A stretch of 64,000 nt of DNA from CAZVRZ01 sp964629965 (GTDB lineage: Bacteria; Chloroflexota; Anaerolineae; Anaerolineales; UBA4823), in NCBI GenBank assembly GCA_964629965.1, contig CAZVRZ010000002.1:38276-102275 (forward strand). Direction: 5' to 3'. Within the stretch, counting starts at the first letter, position 1. The number at the start of each line of letters is the position of its first letter. Of the stretch, positions 27,570 through 35,951 are shown piece after piece. A program made the translations under genes and the position numbers. Below the pieces are notes generated by a model, which made no database searches, was not told where the DNA came from, and saw only the letters and a list, made by a program, of their open reading frames with translations.

Positions 27570-28365
27570 CAAACTGATCAGCCTCCAGGAAGCAGCCGAA
27601 CTGGTGACCTCCAACAGTATGCTGGCCCTGGGAGGCATGACGCTATACCGGCGTCCGATGTCCTTCGTGCGTGCCCTGCTGCAGCGCCACCGCACCAGCG
27701 GCGAACCGCAGAATCTAACCCTGCTGGCCTTCACTGCCGGTTTAGAAAGCGACTTGCTGGTGGGGGCCGGCCTGGTGGCGCATGTCCGCTCGTGCTATTT
27801 TGGCCTGGATTATTTCGGCCTGGCCCCCATGTTCACCCATCGCGCCAACCGCGGCGAGATCGAAGTGATCGAGGAAACAGAGGCCAGCCTATCCTTTGGA
27901 CTGCGCGCCCAAATGGCCAGCGTGGGCTTCATGCCGGGGCGCGGCTGGCTGGGCACCGATCTGCCCGCCCTGAGGCCGGACGTTCGTACCGTGATCGACC
28001 CCTACTCGGGCGAAGAACTGATGGCCTTCCCCGCCATCCAGCCGGACGTGGCAGTCATCCATGCCCTGCGCGCAGATGTGGAAGGCAACGCCGATATCGG
28101 CGATAACCGCGGCGTGGATGAAGAGCTGGCACTGACCGCTAAGACGGTGATCATCACCGCCGAAGAAGTGCTGCCCGAGCTAGACCGCGCCAGGCTGGTG
28201 GCCCCTTTTGTACAGGCCGTTGTCCATGCCCCCCAGGGGGCCTATCCCACCTCCTGCCATCCCCTCTACCCTCTGGATGGCAACGCGTTGCTGGATTACA
28301 CCGAACAGGTCAACGATCCGGCCTCCTTCGCATGCTATTTAGAGAGTTTATTAACACAAAAATAA
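27562..28365 (+). CDS. CoA-transferase family A subunit, no partner nearby
   Basis: 267 residues from a GTG at 27562 with AAGGAAA upstream. The fold is that of the alpha subunit of glutaconate/3-oxoacid CoA-transferases: MLALGGMTLYRRPMSFVRAL, LTLLAFTAGLESDLLVGAG, GEIEVIEETEASLSFGLRA and DVAVIHALRADVEGNADI. The active-site Glu of such enzymes lies in the B subunit, and no B subunit lies on either side: the next gene is an S41 protease. It may pair with a distant gene or have another role. It overlaps the HAD gene by eight bases and is translated from the same mRNA. Confidence 0.8.
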   Translation: MNNKLISLQEAAELVTSNSMLALGGMTLYRRPMSFVRALLQRHRTSGEPQNLTLLAFTAGLESDLLVGAGLVAHVRSCYFGLDYFGLAPMFTHRANRGEIEVIEETEASLSFGLRAQMASVGFMPGRGWLGTDLPALRPDVRTVIDPYSGEELMAFPAIQPDVAVIHALRADVEGNADIGDNRGVDEELALTAKTVIITAEEVLPELDRARLVAPFVQAVVHAPQGAYPTSCHPLYPLDGNALLDYTEQVNDPASFACYLESLLTQK

Positions 28366-28403
28366 TAAACCCCGCTCAAATATTTATGTTCTTCTAACCA
28401 AGG

Positions 28404-28409
28404 TATGAT
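28404..28409 (+). promoter_or_regulatory. -10 element upstream of S41 protease gene
   Basis: TATGAT predicts +1 near 28416 and a short 18-base leader that still contains GGAGA ahead of the ATG at 28434. No convincing -35. Confidence 0.4.
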
Positions 28410-28433
28410 AATTTTAATGCAGGAGAAAAACCA

Positions 28434-29666
28434 ATGAAATCTAAAGGCTTCGTGGTCGTTATCAGTGTTATTGTGGCTGTGGTGGTGTTGACAGGCGCCT
28501 GCTCGGCGGGCTTTGCCGTGGGCTGGTTGGTTGCGCCGGGCGCAAAGTCCATTGAAAGCGCCGATCCATCCGGAAACACACCCTTCGCCTCCAGCCAGCC
28601 GGCCAACTTGAGCGATCTGTTTGTCCCATTCTGGGAAGCCTGGGACATTGTCCACGAATATTACATCGATCAACCCGTGGACAATGAAAAGCTCATGCAA
28701 GGTGCGATCAAGGGCATGATGGACTCCCTGGGCGATCAACACACCTCATACATGGACCCTGTTCAATACAAAGATGCCACCGCAGATCTATCGGGTGAAT
28801 ACGAGGGTATCGGTTCCTACGTCAGCACCGATGGCGTCTACCTGACCATCACCGAGCCAATGAAAGGCTCGCCGGCCGAAAAAGCCGGGTTGCAACCCGG
28901 CGACCAGATCATTGCCATCGATGGCGCAGACATGACCGGGATCTTCCCGGAAGTGGCGCGGCAGAAAGTGCTTGGCCCGGCCAATACCACCGTTGTCTTA
29001 ACCATCTTGCGCGAGGGCCTTGAAGAGCCGTTCGACGTCTCGGTCACCCGCGCCTCGATCAAGGTTGCCAGCGTCGAAGGCGAAATGTTGGAAAACGGCC
29101 TTGCCTATATTAAGCTGCGCAATTTTGGCGAGAAGACCGGCGACGAGCTGCGCACCGAGCTACGCAGGCTGCTCAAGGAAAAGCCCACCGGGCTGATTTT
29201 GGATCTGCGCAACAACACCGGCGGCGCGCTGAGCACCTGTATCCAGGTAGCTTCGGAGTTCATCGAAGATGGCGTCATCCTGTACGAAGAGTACGGCGAT
29301 GGCACGCGGGATACGCACAAAGCCATTGGCGGTGGATTGGCTACCGACATTCCCATGGTAGTATTGGTCAACGAATACTCTGCCTCTGCTTCCGAAGTGT
29401 TGGCCGGCGCGCTGCAAGATTATGAGCGTGCCACGCTGGTCGGCGGGCAAACCTATGGCAAAGGCTCGGTGCAGCAGTGGCTGGGGTTATCCAATGATGA
29501 AGGTGCAGTCCGCGTCACAGTGGCCCGCTGGTTGACCCCCGAGGAACGGCACATCCATGAGGTCGGCCTGGAACCGGATATGATCGTTGAACTGACCGAG
29601 GAAGATGTTAAGGCCGATCTCGATCCGCAGTTGGACAAGGCCATCGAACTGCTGACAACCAAGTAG
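28434..29666 (+). CDS. S41-family C-terminal processing peptidase
   Basis: 410 residues. N-terminal membrane anchor or signal (about 7-30) followed by a linker. Then the peptidase_S41 helical region (WDIVHEYYIDQPVD; MMDSLGDQHTSYMDP), a PDZ domain (GSPAEKAGLQPGDQIIAIDG, about 135-215) and the catalytic core. The Ser nucleophile is in NEYSASASEVLAGAL and the Lys base in GGQTYGKGSVQQW. It acts outside the membrane on C-termini of exported proteins, like CtpA/CtpB. Confidence 0.93.
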   Translation: MKSKGFVVVISVIVAVVVLTGACSAGFAVGWLVAPGAKSIESADPSGNTPFASSQPANLSDLFVPFWEAWDIVHEYYIDQPVDNEKLMQGAIKGMMDSLGDQHTSYMDPVQYKDATADLSGEYEGIGSYVSTDGVYLTITEPMKGSPAEKAGLQPGDQIIAIDGADMTGIFPEVARQKVLGPANTTVVLTILREGLEEPFDVSVTRASIKVASVEGEMLENGLAYIKLRNFGEKTGDELRTELRRLLKEKPTGLILDLRNNTGGALSTCIQVASEFIEDGVILYEEYGDGTRDTHKAIGGGLATDIPMVVLVNEYSASASEVLAGALQDYERATLVGGQTYGKGSVQQWLGLSNDEGAVRVTVARWLTPEERHIHEVGLEPDMIVELTEEDVKADLDPQLDKAIELLTTK

Positions 29667-29754
29667 ATTTGGTTCCTGCGGCTTAGACTTGCGGCAGACC
29701 GGCTCCTGGCAAAGTTCAGGAAAGGTTCTGCCCAAAGCGCAAGAGGAGTTGTTT

Positions 29755-30453
29755 ATGGGTTTCTATGATGTACGCTATTGGATTTTCACAATACCTGCCA
29801 TCTTGCTGATGTTCCTGGCGCAGGCATACGTTAAGTCTGCCTTTCGCAAGTGGAGCCAGCGCGCCGTCCTCAGCCGGATGACGGGCGCCCAGGCGGCCGA
29901 ACGGCTGATCCGTTCGGCAGGGCTAGATGATGTGCGGGTAGAAGGGATCGCCGGAAACCTGACCGACCATTACGATCCGCGCACGAAAATCCTGCGCCTT
30001 TCGCAGGGTGTATATAGCCAGCCATCGGTGGCGGCCCTGGCAATCGCCGCCCACGAGCTGGGACATGCCGTCCAGGATCACGAGGGCTATTTCCCACTGC
30101 GCCTGCGTTCCATGCTGGTGCCGGCGGTCAACATCGGCTCATACCTGGGCTGGATCCTGATCATCTTAGGCATGCTGCTGCGCCTGACCAACCTGGCCTG
30201 GCTGGGTGTGCTGGTATTCTCTGGCGGGGCAATCTTTGCCCTGGCAACCCTGCCGGTCGAATTCAACGCCTCTGCCCGAGCACGCCAGCTTTTGGCACAG
30301 ACCGGATTGATCCAGGGAGAAGAAGAGATGCGCGGCGTCAATCATGTGTTGAACGCCGCCGCCCTGACCTACGTTGCCGGCCTGATCACGGCTGTCATGC
30401 AGTTGCTCTATTACGTGACGCTGGTCTTAGGCATGGGCGGCCGGCGGCGGTGA
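29755..30453 (+). CDS. YugP-type membrane zinc metallopeptidase
   Basis: 232 residues from the ATG at 29755, behind AAGAGGAGTT; the frame opens earlier but without conserved residues. One helix at the N-terminus, then the zinc site HELGH (ALAIAAHELGHAVQDHEG), and two or three more membrane helices (about 118-165 and 205-230). The conserved GNLTDHYDPRTKILRLS matches the YugP/PF04298 family. The physiological substrate is unknown. A strong terminator ends the unit. Confidence 0.88.
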   Translation: MGFYDVRYWIFTIPAILLMFLAQAYVKSAFRKWSQRAVLSRMTGAQAAERLIRSAGLDDVRVEGIAGNLTDHYDPRTKILRLSQGVYSQPSVAALAIAAHELGHAVQDHEGYFPLRLRSMLVPAVNIGSYLGWILIILGMLLRLTNLAWLGVLVFSGGAIFALATLPVEFNASARARQLLAQTGLIQGEEEMRGVNHVLNAAALTYVAGLITAVMQLLYYVTLVLGMGGRRR

Positions 30454-30466
30454 AAAAATCGACTGT

Positions 30467-30510
30467 AAGAACACCGGAAGGGTTCCCAACTCTTCCGGTG
30501 TTCTTTTTTT
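30467..30510 (+). terminator. Intrinsic terminator after the metallopeptidase gene
   Basis: A 14-bp perfect stem, AAGAACACCGGAAG (30467-30480) with CTTCCGGTGTTCTT (30492-30505), an 11-base loop and a run of seven T. Confidence 0.93.
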
Positions 30511-30538
30511 GTAGGCTGTGTGCCATGCATTAATCCTG

Positions 30539-30551
30539 TATAATCCGCTTA
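30539..30551 (+). promoter_or_regulatory. TATAAT six bases before ATG, predicted leaderless start
   Basis: TATAAT (30539-30544) is followed by CCGCTT and the ATG at 30551, so +1 coincides with the start codon. No Shine-Dalgarno sequence is present. Confidence 0.6.
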
Positions 30552-31570
30552 TGCGAAAATTCCTGATCGCCCTGGTGATCATGCTAGGTATCATCTTCGT
30601 CATGTATCGCCTGTCGGAAGTCGAATTGATCCTGGAGACGTTTCGAAGAGGCGAAAGCGGTTATATTTTCTTCGCCGGTTTGCTGCAAATCTTCTGGCTG
30701 GTCATTGTTGGGGCATCGTACCAGGCAATCTACCAGGCGCTCGGCATCCAACAAAAGCTGCGCCACATGGTGCCCCTGGTAACAGCGGTCAATTTCACCA
30801 ACATTATTGCCCCAACCGTTGGGCTGAGCGGCATGGCTGTTTTTATCTCCGAAGCGCGCCGGCGCAATTACTCGCCCGGCCGGGTTGCCATAGCCTGGGC
30901 TTTGTTCGTGGAGTTTGATTACCTGGGATTCTTATGCGTGCTCATCCTGGGATTGATCGTGTTGTTCCGGCGCAATCACCTGAGCGGCGTCGAGATCACC
31001 GCCTCGGCCATTTTTATGCTGATCGCAGGGTTGATGGCAGTGCTGCTCTACCTGGGCATGGTCTCGGCCGATGCATTGAGCAAAGCGCTAACTTGCCTGG
31101 TGAGGCTGGCAAACCGGGTCGCACGCCCCTTCATCCACCGGGAGTACCTGTCGGAACAGCGCGCCCATGACTTTGCTTACGAAGCTGCCGAGGGGTTGCT
31201 GGAACTGCGCACCGACCCCAAGAAAATGCTGATTCCGGCCCTGCTGGCATTATCCAACAAAACGATCCAGATCATTAACCTGGCCCTCATTTTTATGGCC
31301 TTCAAAGTGCCCATCTCCATCGGCACGATCGTGGCCGGTTTCAGCATCGCTTCGCTTTTTGCCATCGTATCTCCCACGCCGGCCGGAATCGGTATTGTGG
31401 AAGGAGCGCTGACCTTGATATTGAAATCTATGTACATTCCTCTGGAAAGCGCGGCCATTATTACCCTGGCTTATCGCGGCATCACATTCTGGCTGCCGCT
31501 GCTCCTGGGGATGATCGCCTTCCGCTGGATTGGAAAAGAAACCAAAGACAATCTCCTGAAAAAATCTTGA
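30551..31570 (+). CDS. Lysylphosphatidylglycerol synthase-type (UPF0104) membrane protein
   Basis: 339 residues and about eight membrane helices. Conserved features of the LPG_synthase_TM / UPF0104 family are VNFTNIIAPTVGLSGMAVFISEARRRNYSPGR, FSIASLFAIVSPTPAGIGIVEGALTLIL and YRGITFWLPLLLGMIAFRW. No C-terminal synthase domain is attached, so this is the flippase-like half only. Related proteins move or flip lipids; the substrate here is unknown. The start is the ATG at 30551; an upstream in-frame start at 30518 would overlap the promoter. Confidence 0.83.
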   Translation: MRKFLIALVIMLGIIFVMYRLSEVELILETFRRGESGYIFFAGLLQIFWLVIVGASYQAIYQALGIQQKLRHMVPLVTAVNFTNIIAPTVGLSGMAVFISEARRRNYSPGRVAIAWALFVEFDYLGFLCVLILGLIVLFRRNHLSGVEITASAIFMLIAGLMAVLLYLGMVSADALSKALTCLVRLANRVARPFIHREYLSEQRAHDFAYEAAEGLLELRTDPKKMLIPALLALSNKTIQIINLALIFMAFKVPISIGTIVAGFSIASLFAIVSPTPAGIGIVEGALTLILKSMYIPLESAAIITLAYRGITFWLPLLLGMIAFRWIGKETKDNLLKKS

Positions 31571-31628
31571 CGTGCAGGCCAACCACGGTTATCATCTAAA
31601 ATTGGCTTGCCGACCGAAGTAAGCCAAT
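31567..31628 (+). promoter_or_regulatory. Promoter and leader hairpin of the K+ transporter operon
   Basis: TTGACG (31567-31572), a 17-base spacer and TATCAT (31590-31595) predict +1 near 31602; the -35 contains the TGA stop of the gene upstream. The transcript would begin with an 8-bp hairpin, ATTGGCTT (31601-31608) with AAGCCAAT (31621-31628). It is much shorter than a c-di-AMP (ydaO) riboswitch. Confidence 0.65.
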
Positions 31629-31647
31629 CTGTTTGTGGAAATTTAGT

Positions 31648-33591
31648 ATGGCTTATTTAGGTCCCGAAGAAAACGAAGACATTCTGCATCGCAAAGCCGA
31701 GCGCCCGCCGCGCCGTTCCTGGCACTCCTGGCTGATTGGCAACCCACTGCCAACCGCTGACGCTTCTCACCAAACAGTAGGGAAGCTGATCGGGTTGGCG
31801 ATCTTTGCCTCGGACGCGCTCTCATCGACTGCGTATGCCACCCAAGAAATCCTCTTTATCCTGGCAGCGGCAGGCACGGCTGCCTTTGGATATGTCTTTC
31901 CAATCTCTATCGCCATTGTGGTTTTGCTGGCGATCGTGGCCCTCTCGTATGAACAGATCATCCATGCCTACCCCGGCGGGGGAGGCGCTTATATCGTAGC
32001 GCGCGATAACCTGGGTGATCTTTCCGCCCAAATAGCCGGCGCCGCGCTGCTCACCGATTATATCTTGACGGTGGCCGTCTCAGTATCGTCAGGAGTAGCG
32101 CAGATCGTTTCAGCCTACCCAAAACTGCTTGAGCACCGGGCATGGGTTGCCGTAGTGCTGGTTCTCATCATTATGGTTATCAACCTGCGCGGGGTAAAAG
32201 AATCGGGATCTGTTTTTGCCATCCCAACCTACTTTTTTGTCGTCACGATGGTCTTGATGGTAGGCACCGGCATCTTCCGCTATGTGACCGGTTCTGTCTT
32301 CGCAGTGATCGACCCGCCGGAGATGGACCTTGTTCACGCTGTGCAAGCCATCACTCCCTTCCTGCTGCTGCACGCTTTTTCCAGCGGCACGGCTGCTCTG
32401 ACAGGCATCGAGGCCATTTCAAACGGGATCACGGCTTTTAAAGAGCCACGCAGCCGGAACGCCGGTATCACCTTGATCTGGATGGCCTTCATCCTGGGCA
32501 TATTGTTCCTGGCGATTTCTTTCCTGGCCGGGCATATCGGCGCTGTACCATCGGAAACCGAGACCGTCATTTCGCAGTTGGCCCGCACCATCTTTAATGG
32601 CCGGAACTGGCTGTACCTGGCTACCATTACTGCCACAACCATTATTTTGATCATGGCAACCAATACCGCCTACGCAGGCTTTCCTCGCCTGAGCGCCCTG
32701 CTGGCTTTAGATGGCTACCTGCCACGCCAGCTAGCCTTCCGGGGCAGCCGCCTGGTTTATTCTAACGGCATCATCGTTTTGGGTCTGATCGCCAGCTTGT
32801 TAATCGTAGCTTTCGATGCCAGCGTATCGAAATTAATACCGCTTTATGCGATTGGCGTGTTTACATCCTTCACACTATCCCAGGCCGGTATGGCTCGCCG
32901 CTGGTATAAGATCGGCCAACTGAAACCCGGGCAAGAAACCAGGGAACGCGGCTCCACCTTACGATTTGAGAACAACTGGCGGATAAAAATGCTTATTAAC
33001 GGTTTTGGCACACTGTGTACCATTATCGTGGTGATCATCTTTGCCGTCACTAAATTCAAGGACGGCGCCTGGTTCGTGTTAATCTTGACCCCCATCCTGG
33101 TGGCAGTGTTCATTGCCATCCATCGCCATTACCGCCAGTTAGCCGGAAAGCTTTCTTTGGAAAACTATGGAACGCCGCCGCGCCTGACACGCCATCGCGT
33201 GATCATGCCTGTCAGCGGCGTGCACCGGGGTTCGCTGGCTGCGCTGCGCTATGCCAAGTCGCTTTCGGACGATGTCACCGCAGTGCATGTCAGCATCGAC
33301 CCTGAAGAGGCGGGGAAGATCCAACAGAAATGGGAAATGTGGGGCGAAGGGGTCCGCCTGGTCACCCTGGATTCACCTTACCGCCTGATGTTGGAGCCAT
33401 TGTTAGAGTATATTGAGGAAATCGCCCGCCAGCGCCAACCCAACGAGATCATTACGATCGTAGTGCCTCAGTTTGTTCCGAAGCGAGCCTGGACGAATAT
33501 ATTGCACACCAATACAGCCATCATGCTGCGTTGGGCCTTATTATTCAAGCCTGGGATTATGGTCACCGATGTGCCATACCAGGTTGAATAG
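31648..33591 (+). CDS. KimA-type potassium importer (APC superfamily)
   Basis: 647 residues from the ATG at 31648. By recall it aligns throughout with Bacillus KimA (YdaO): the shared blocks include SDALSSTAYATQEIL, HAYPGGGGAYIVARDNLG, LLTDYILTVAVSVSSG, LTGIEAISNGITAFKEP, NGIIVLG, IPLYAIGVFTSFTLSQAGM and the cytoplasmic tail (RYAKSLSDDVTAVHVSID; VPQFVPKRAWTNILHTN). Twelve membrane helices are followed by a tail of about 150 residues. KimA is a high-affinity H+/K+ symporter. The two genes that follow encode TrkA-type regulatory subunits, which supports a K+ role. Generic amino-acid permease is the less likely alternative. Confidence 0.85.
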   Translation: MAYLGPEENEDILHRKAERPPRRSWHSWLIGNPLPTADASHQTVGKLIGLAIFASDALSSTAYATQEILFILAAAGTAAFGYVFPISIAIVVLLAIVALSYEQIIHAYPGGGGAYIVARDNLGDLSAQIAGAALLTDYILTVAVSVSSGVAQIVSAYPKLLEHRAWVAVVLVLIIMVINLRGVKESGSVFAIPTYFFVVTMVLMVGTGIFRYVTGSVFAVIDPPEMDLVHAVQAITPFLLLHAFSSGTAALTGIEAISNGITAFKEPRSRNAGITLIWMAFILGILFLAISFLAGHIGAVPSETETVISQLARTIFNGRNWLYLATITATTIILIMATNTAYAGFPRLSALLALDGYLPRQLAFRGSRLVYSNGIIVLGLIASLLIVAFDASVSKLIPLYAIGVFTSFTLSQAGMARRWYKIGQLKPGQETRERGSTLRFENNWRIKMLINGFGTLCTIIVVIIFAVTKFKDGAWFVLILTPILVAVFIAIHRHYRQLAGKLSLENYGTPPRLTRHRVIMPVSGVHRGSLAALRYAKSLSDDVTAVHVSIDPEEAGKIQQKWEMWGEGVRLVTLDSPYRLMLEPLLEYIEEIARQRQPNEIITIVVPQFVPKRAWTNILHTNTAIMLRWALLFKPGIMVTDVPYQVE

Positions 33592-33614
33592 AACAGAAAT
33601 GGAGTAAATGGATT

Positions 33615-34274
33615 ATGAACATCGTGGTTGTGGGTTGTGGCCGGATTGGCGCAGAACTCGCCTATCGATTATTTCAAAAAGGTCATAAGGTGACCGTTGT
33701 CGATCACATTCAAAATGCCTTCGCCAATCTCCCCGACGAGTTCTTAGGCCGGACGGTCGATGGCGAAGCTCTCAACCAGGATGTTCTTCGCCGGGCCGGG
33801 ATCGAACAGGCAGATGGATTTGCTGCAGTAACAGACTCCGATTCGCTGAATGCGGTCATATCGCACGTGGCGCGCCAGGTCTTTCACGTACCCAATGTCA
33901 TCACGCGTAATTTTGATCCGATCTATCGCCCACTGCACGATGCATTTGGTCACCAGGTGATCTGCTCTTCCAGTTGGGGCGCTCAACGTATGGAGGAATT
34001 GTTATATCACGGTGAACTGCGCACCGTCTTCTCGGCAGGCAATGGAGAAGTGGAAATTTACGAGTTCAATATCCTGGGCGAATGGGCCGGGCGCAAGCTG
34101 GGCGAGCTGGTTTCCGTCGAAGAATGCTGCCCGGTCAGCCTGACCCGCGCCGGTAAAGCAATCTTGCCGGATGGTGAAACGCTTCTTCAACCGAACGATA
34201 TCATCCTGGTTTCCGCAACATTCAACGGTATTCGGGCATTGCGAAAACGCTTGAACCAGGTAAAGGAAGGCTAA
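33615..34274 (+). CDS. TrkA-type RCK subunit (first copy)
   Basis: 219 residues. N-terminal RCK/TrkA-N Rossmann domain with the nucleotide-binding GCGRIGAELAYRLFQKGHKVTVVD and a TrkA-C domain from about residue 140. It is cytoplasmic and binds NAD(H) or ATP to gate a K+ transporter. The membrane partner in the operon is the KimA-like protein rather than TrkH/KtrB. AAATGGAGTAA precedes the ATG. Confidence 0.9.
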   Translation: MNIVVVGCGRIGAELAYRLFQKGHKVTVVDHIQNAFANLPDEFLGRTVDGEALNQDVLRRAGIEQADGFAAVTDSDSLNAVISHVARQVFHVPNVITRNFDPIYRPLHDAFGHQVICSSSWGAQRMEELLYHGELRTVFSAGNGEVEIYEFNILGEWAGRKLGELVSVEECCPVSLTRAGKAILPDGETLLQPNDIILVSATFNGIRALRKRLNQVKEG

Positions 34275-34275
34275 T

Positions 34276-34950
34276 ATGTTTGTGATTATTGCAGGCGGAG
34301 GCCGGACCGGCACTCAATTGGCGATGATGTTGATCGCCCAAGAACATGAAGTTCGTTTGGTAGAAAATCGGCGAGATGTCCTGGCACGCCTTCATCGCGA
34401 TCTGCCAACCGAAATCATCTACGAGGGAAACCCAACGGATGCAAGGATTTTGGAACAGGCAGGGATTAGCCATGCCAACGTATTAGCTGCCTGTACTTCC
34501 AACGATGCAGATAACCTGGCAATATGCTTCATCGCTCGCACCAAGTTCTCTGTGCCGCGCACCATTGCTCGCGTCAACAACCCTCGCAACGCCTGGTTGT
34601 TCGATGACACCTTCCATGTCGATGTTTCACTAAACCAGTCTGCCATCATGGCACGCTTGATCGAAGAAGAAATGTCGCTCGGCGACATGATGACCCTGCT
34701 CAAGCTGCGCCGCGGCGAGTATTCCCTGATCGAAGAAAAGATCCCGGCAGGCGCCCCAGCCGTTGGTAAGGCCATCAAGGACCTGGCTCTGCCGGATCAA
34801 TGCGTGATTGCTGCTATCATCCGCCATAGCAAGGTGATCGTTCCTCGCGGTATCACCGTCATGGAAGCTGATGACGAGGTACTGGCAGTCACCGATCATC
34901 AAGGAGCCGAACAACTGGCAAAATTATTCAGTCTTCAGAAATCCCTTTGA
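34276..34950 (+). CDS. TrkA-type RCK subunit (second copy)
   Basis: 224 residues, beginning one base after the first copy ends. TrkA-N with IIAGGGRTGTQLAMMLIAQEHEVRLVE, EGNPTDARILEQAGI and RVNNPRNAWLF; TrkA-C from about 140 (LRRGEYSLIEEKI). The two copies are clearly divergent, so they probably form a hetero-oligomeric ring instead of being a recent duplication. Confidence 0.9.
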   Translation: MFVIIAGGGRTGTQLAMMLIAQEHEVRLVENRRDVLARLHRDLPTEIIYEGNPTDARILEQAGISHANVLAACTSNDADNLAICFIARTKFSVPRTIARVNNPRNAWLFDDTFHVDVSLNQSAIMARLIEEEMSLGDMMTLLKLRRGEYSLIEEKIPAGAPAVGKAIKDLALPDQCVIAAIIRHSKVIVPRGITVMEADDEVLAVTDHQGAEQLAKLFSLQKSL

Positions 34951-35019
34951 CCAATCAGTATCTATGGTATAATCCGCATTCGCGTGCAGCCTACTGGAAA
35001 AATTCGGTCGATCGAATTT
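34947..35019 (+). promoter_or_regulatory. rpmH promoter and leader hairpin
   Basis: TTGACC (34947-34952), 15 bases, then extended -10 TGG-TATAAT (34965-34973) predict +1 near 34980. The 81-base leader holds a perfect 7-bp hairpin, AAATTCG (35000-35006) with CGAATTT (35013-35019) and loop GTCGAT, ahead of GAGAGG before the ATG. Confidence 0.65.
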
Positions 35020-35060
35020 CTGTCAAGTGCTTATTTTATTTTGAGAGGTAACCAAGCAAC

Positions 35061-35237
35061 ATGACCAAGCGTACATACCAACCTAAAATCCGCCGCCGTT
35101 TGCGCGTTCACGGTTTTCGTTCCCGCATGGCAACCCCAGACGGACGCAGGGTTCTCAAGAGCCGTCGCGCCAAGGGACGTTATCGCTTGACCGTGACGAA
35201 GAACAATCACGTCAAGCACACCAACTGGAACGGTTAA
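35061..35237 (+). CDS. rpmH: 50S ribosomal protein L34
   Basis: 58 residues, very basic. The start MTKRTYQPKIRRRLRVHGF and the block RMATPDGRRVLKSRRAKGR are diagnostic for L34; the usual bacterial length is 44-47, and the C-terminus is extended by about a dozen residues (VTKNNHVKHTNWNG). GAGAGGTAACC precedes the ATG. It leads the classic rpmH-rnpA-yidD-yidC-khpB cluster, without dnaA upstream. Confidence 0.96.
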   Translation: MTKRTYQPKIRRRLRVHGFRSRMATPDGRRVLKSRRAKGRYRLTVTKNNHVKHTNWNG

Positions 35238-35299
35238 ATCCATGGTTTTTTCCAGTGGAGGCAGTTTCCCCCTGGAGTCTTCCATCCATTTACCTACAG

Positions 35300-35650
35300 G
35301 TGAAATCAAAATTCCGCCTGACCAGATCCACCGACTTCAAGCGGGTGCGGCGATTCGGAAGATCGTTTGCCCACCCGCTTATTGTATTGATCGCGCTGCC
35401 AGGAGATCATGAGCAGACTCGCCTTGGTATAGCAGCAGGACGCTCGCTTGGAAATGCCGTTCACCGCAACCGGGCAAAGCGCTTATTGAGAGAAGCGCTG
35501 CGCCCTCACCTTCCAAGCATCCTGCCAGGATGGCAGGTCGTTCTGATCTCTCGACAGGCAATGTCTCAGGCAGATTTTCCTCACATCCAAGATGCTTTGC
35601 TTGCTCTTTTACAGCGAGCTCATCTGTTGAAGGATACAAATGCAAGTTGA
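35300..35650 (+). CDS. rnpA: Ribonuclease P protein component
   Basis: 116 residues from the GTG at 35300, which gives the conserved opening FRLTRSTDFKRVRRFGRSF; a GTG at 35255 would add 15 residues and cannot be excluded. The RNase P signature is GNAVHRNRAKRLLREALR. It is the protein cofactor of the RNA enzyme that trims the 5' ends of tRNAs. It overlaps yidD by 11 bases. Confidence 0.92.
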   Translation: MKSKFRLTRSTDFKRVRRFGRSFAHPLIVLIALPGDHEQTRLGIAAGRSLGNAVHRNRAKRLLREALRPHLPSILPGWQVVLISRQAMSQADFPHIQDALLALLQRAHLLKDTNAS

Positions 35651-35936
35651 GTCCGACCTAGAATATGAGAAGATCCCACCTGAGCCACAGCTGCGCAACC
35701 TGCCTATTCGGCTGCAGAATCTGCCGAAACTATTCCTCCTCTCGCTCATCCGGCTTTATCAGATGACCATCTCACGCGCACTGCCCCCCGACACATGCCG
35801 CTTTTACCCATCCTGCTCACATTATGGCTACCAGGCCATCTACAAATATGGGGTGATCAAAGGTGGTTTGATGGCTGCCTGGCGCGTTCTTCGTTGCAAC
35901 CCCTTTAACCCAGGGGGGGTCGATCCTGTCCCCTAA
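35640..35936 (+). CDS. yidD: Membrane protein insertion efficiency factor YidD
   Basis: 98 residues. The core is LIRLYQMTISRALPPDTCRFYPSCSHYGYQAIYKYG followed by GGLMAAWRVLRCNPFNPGG, with the family's three cysteines in place. An N-terminal extension of about 28 residues is unusual. It peripherally assists YidC in membrane protein insertion. Confidence 0.94.
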   Translation: MQVESDLEYEKIPPEPQLRNLPIRLQNLPKLFLLSLIRLYQMTISRALPPDTCRFYPSCSHYGYQAIYKYGVIKGGLMAAWRVLRCNPFNPGGVDPVP

Positions 35937-35951
35937 GGAATTTATAAGCCC

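Noticed and set aside
31571..31647. Possible c-di-AMP (ydaO) riboswitch ahead of the KimA-like gene
   Set aside because: Only about 45 transcribed bases lie before the ATG, while the riboswitch needs well over 100; only a simple hairpin is present.
34951..35060. Possible oriC upstream of rpmH
   Set aside because: No DnaA boxes (TTATCCACA-like) and no A+T-rich unwinding repeats were seen; the region holds a promoter and leader.
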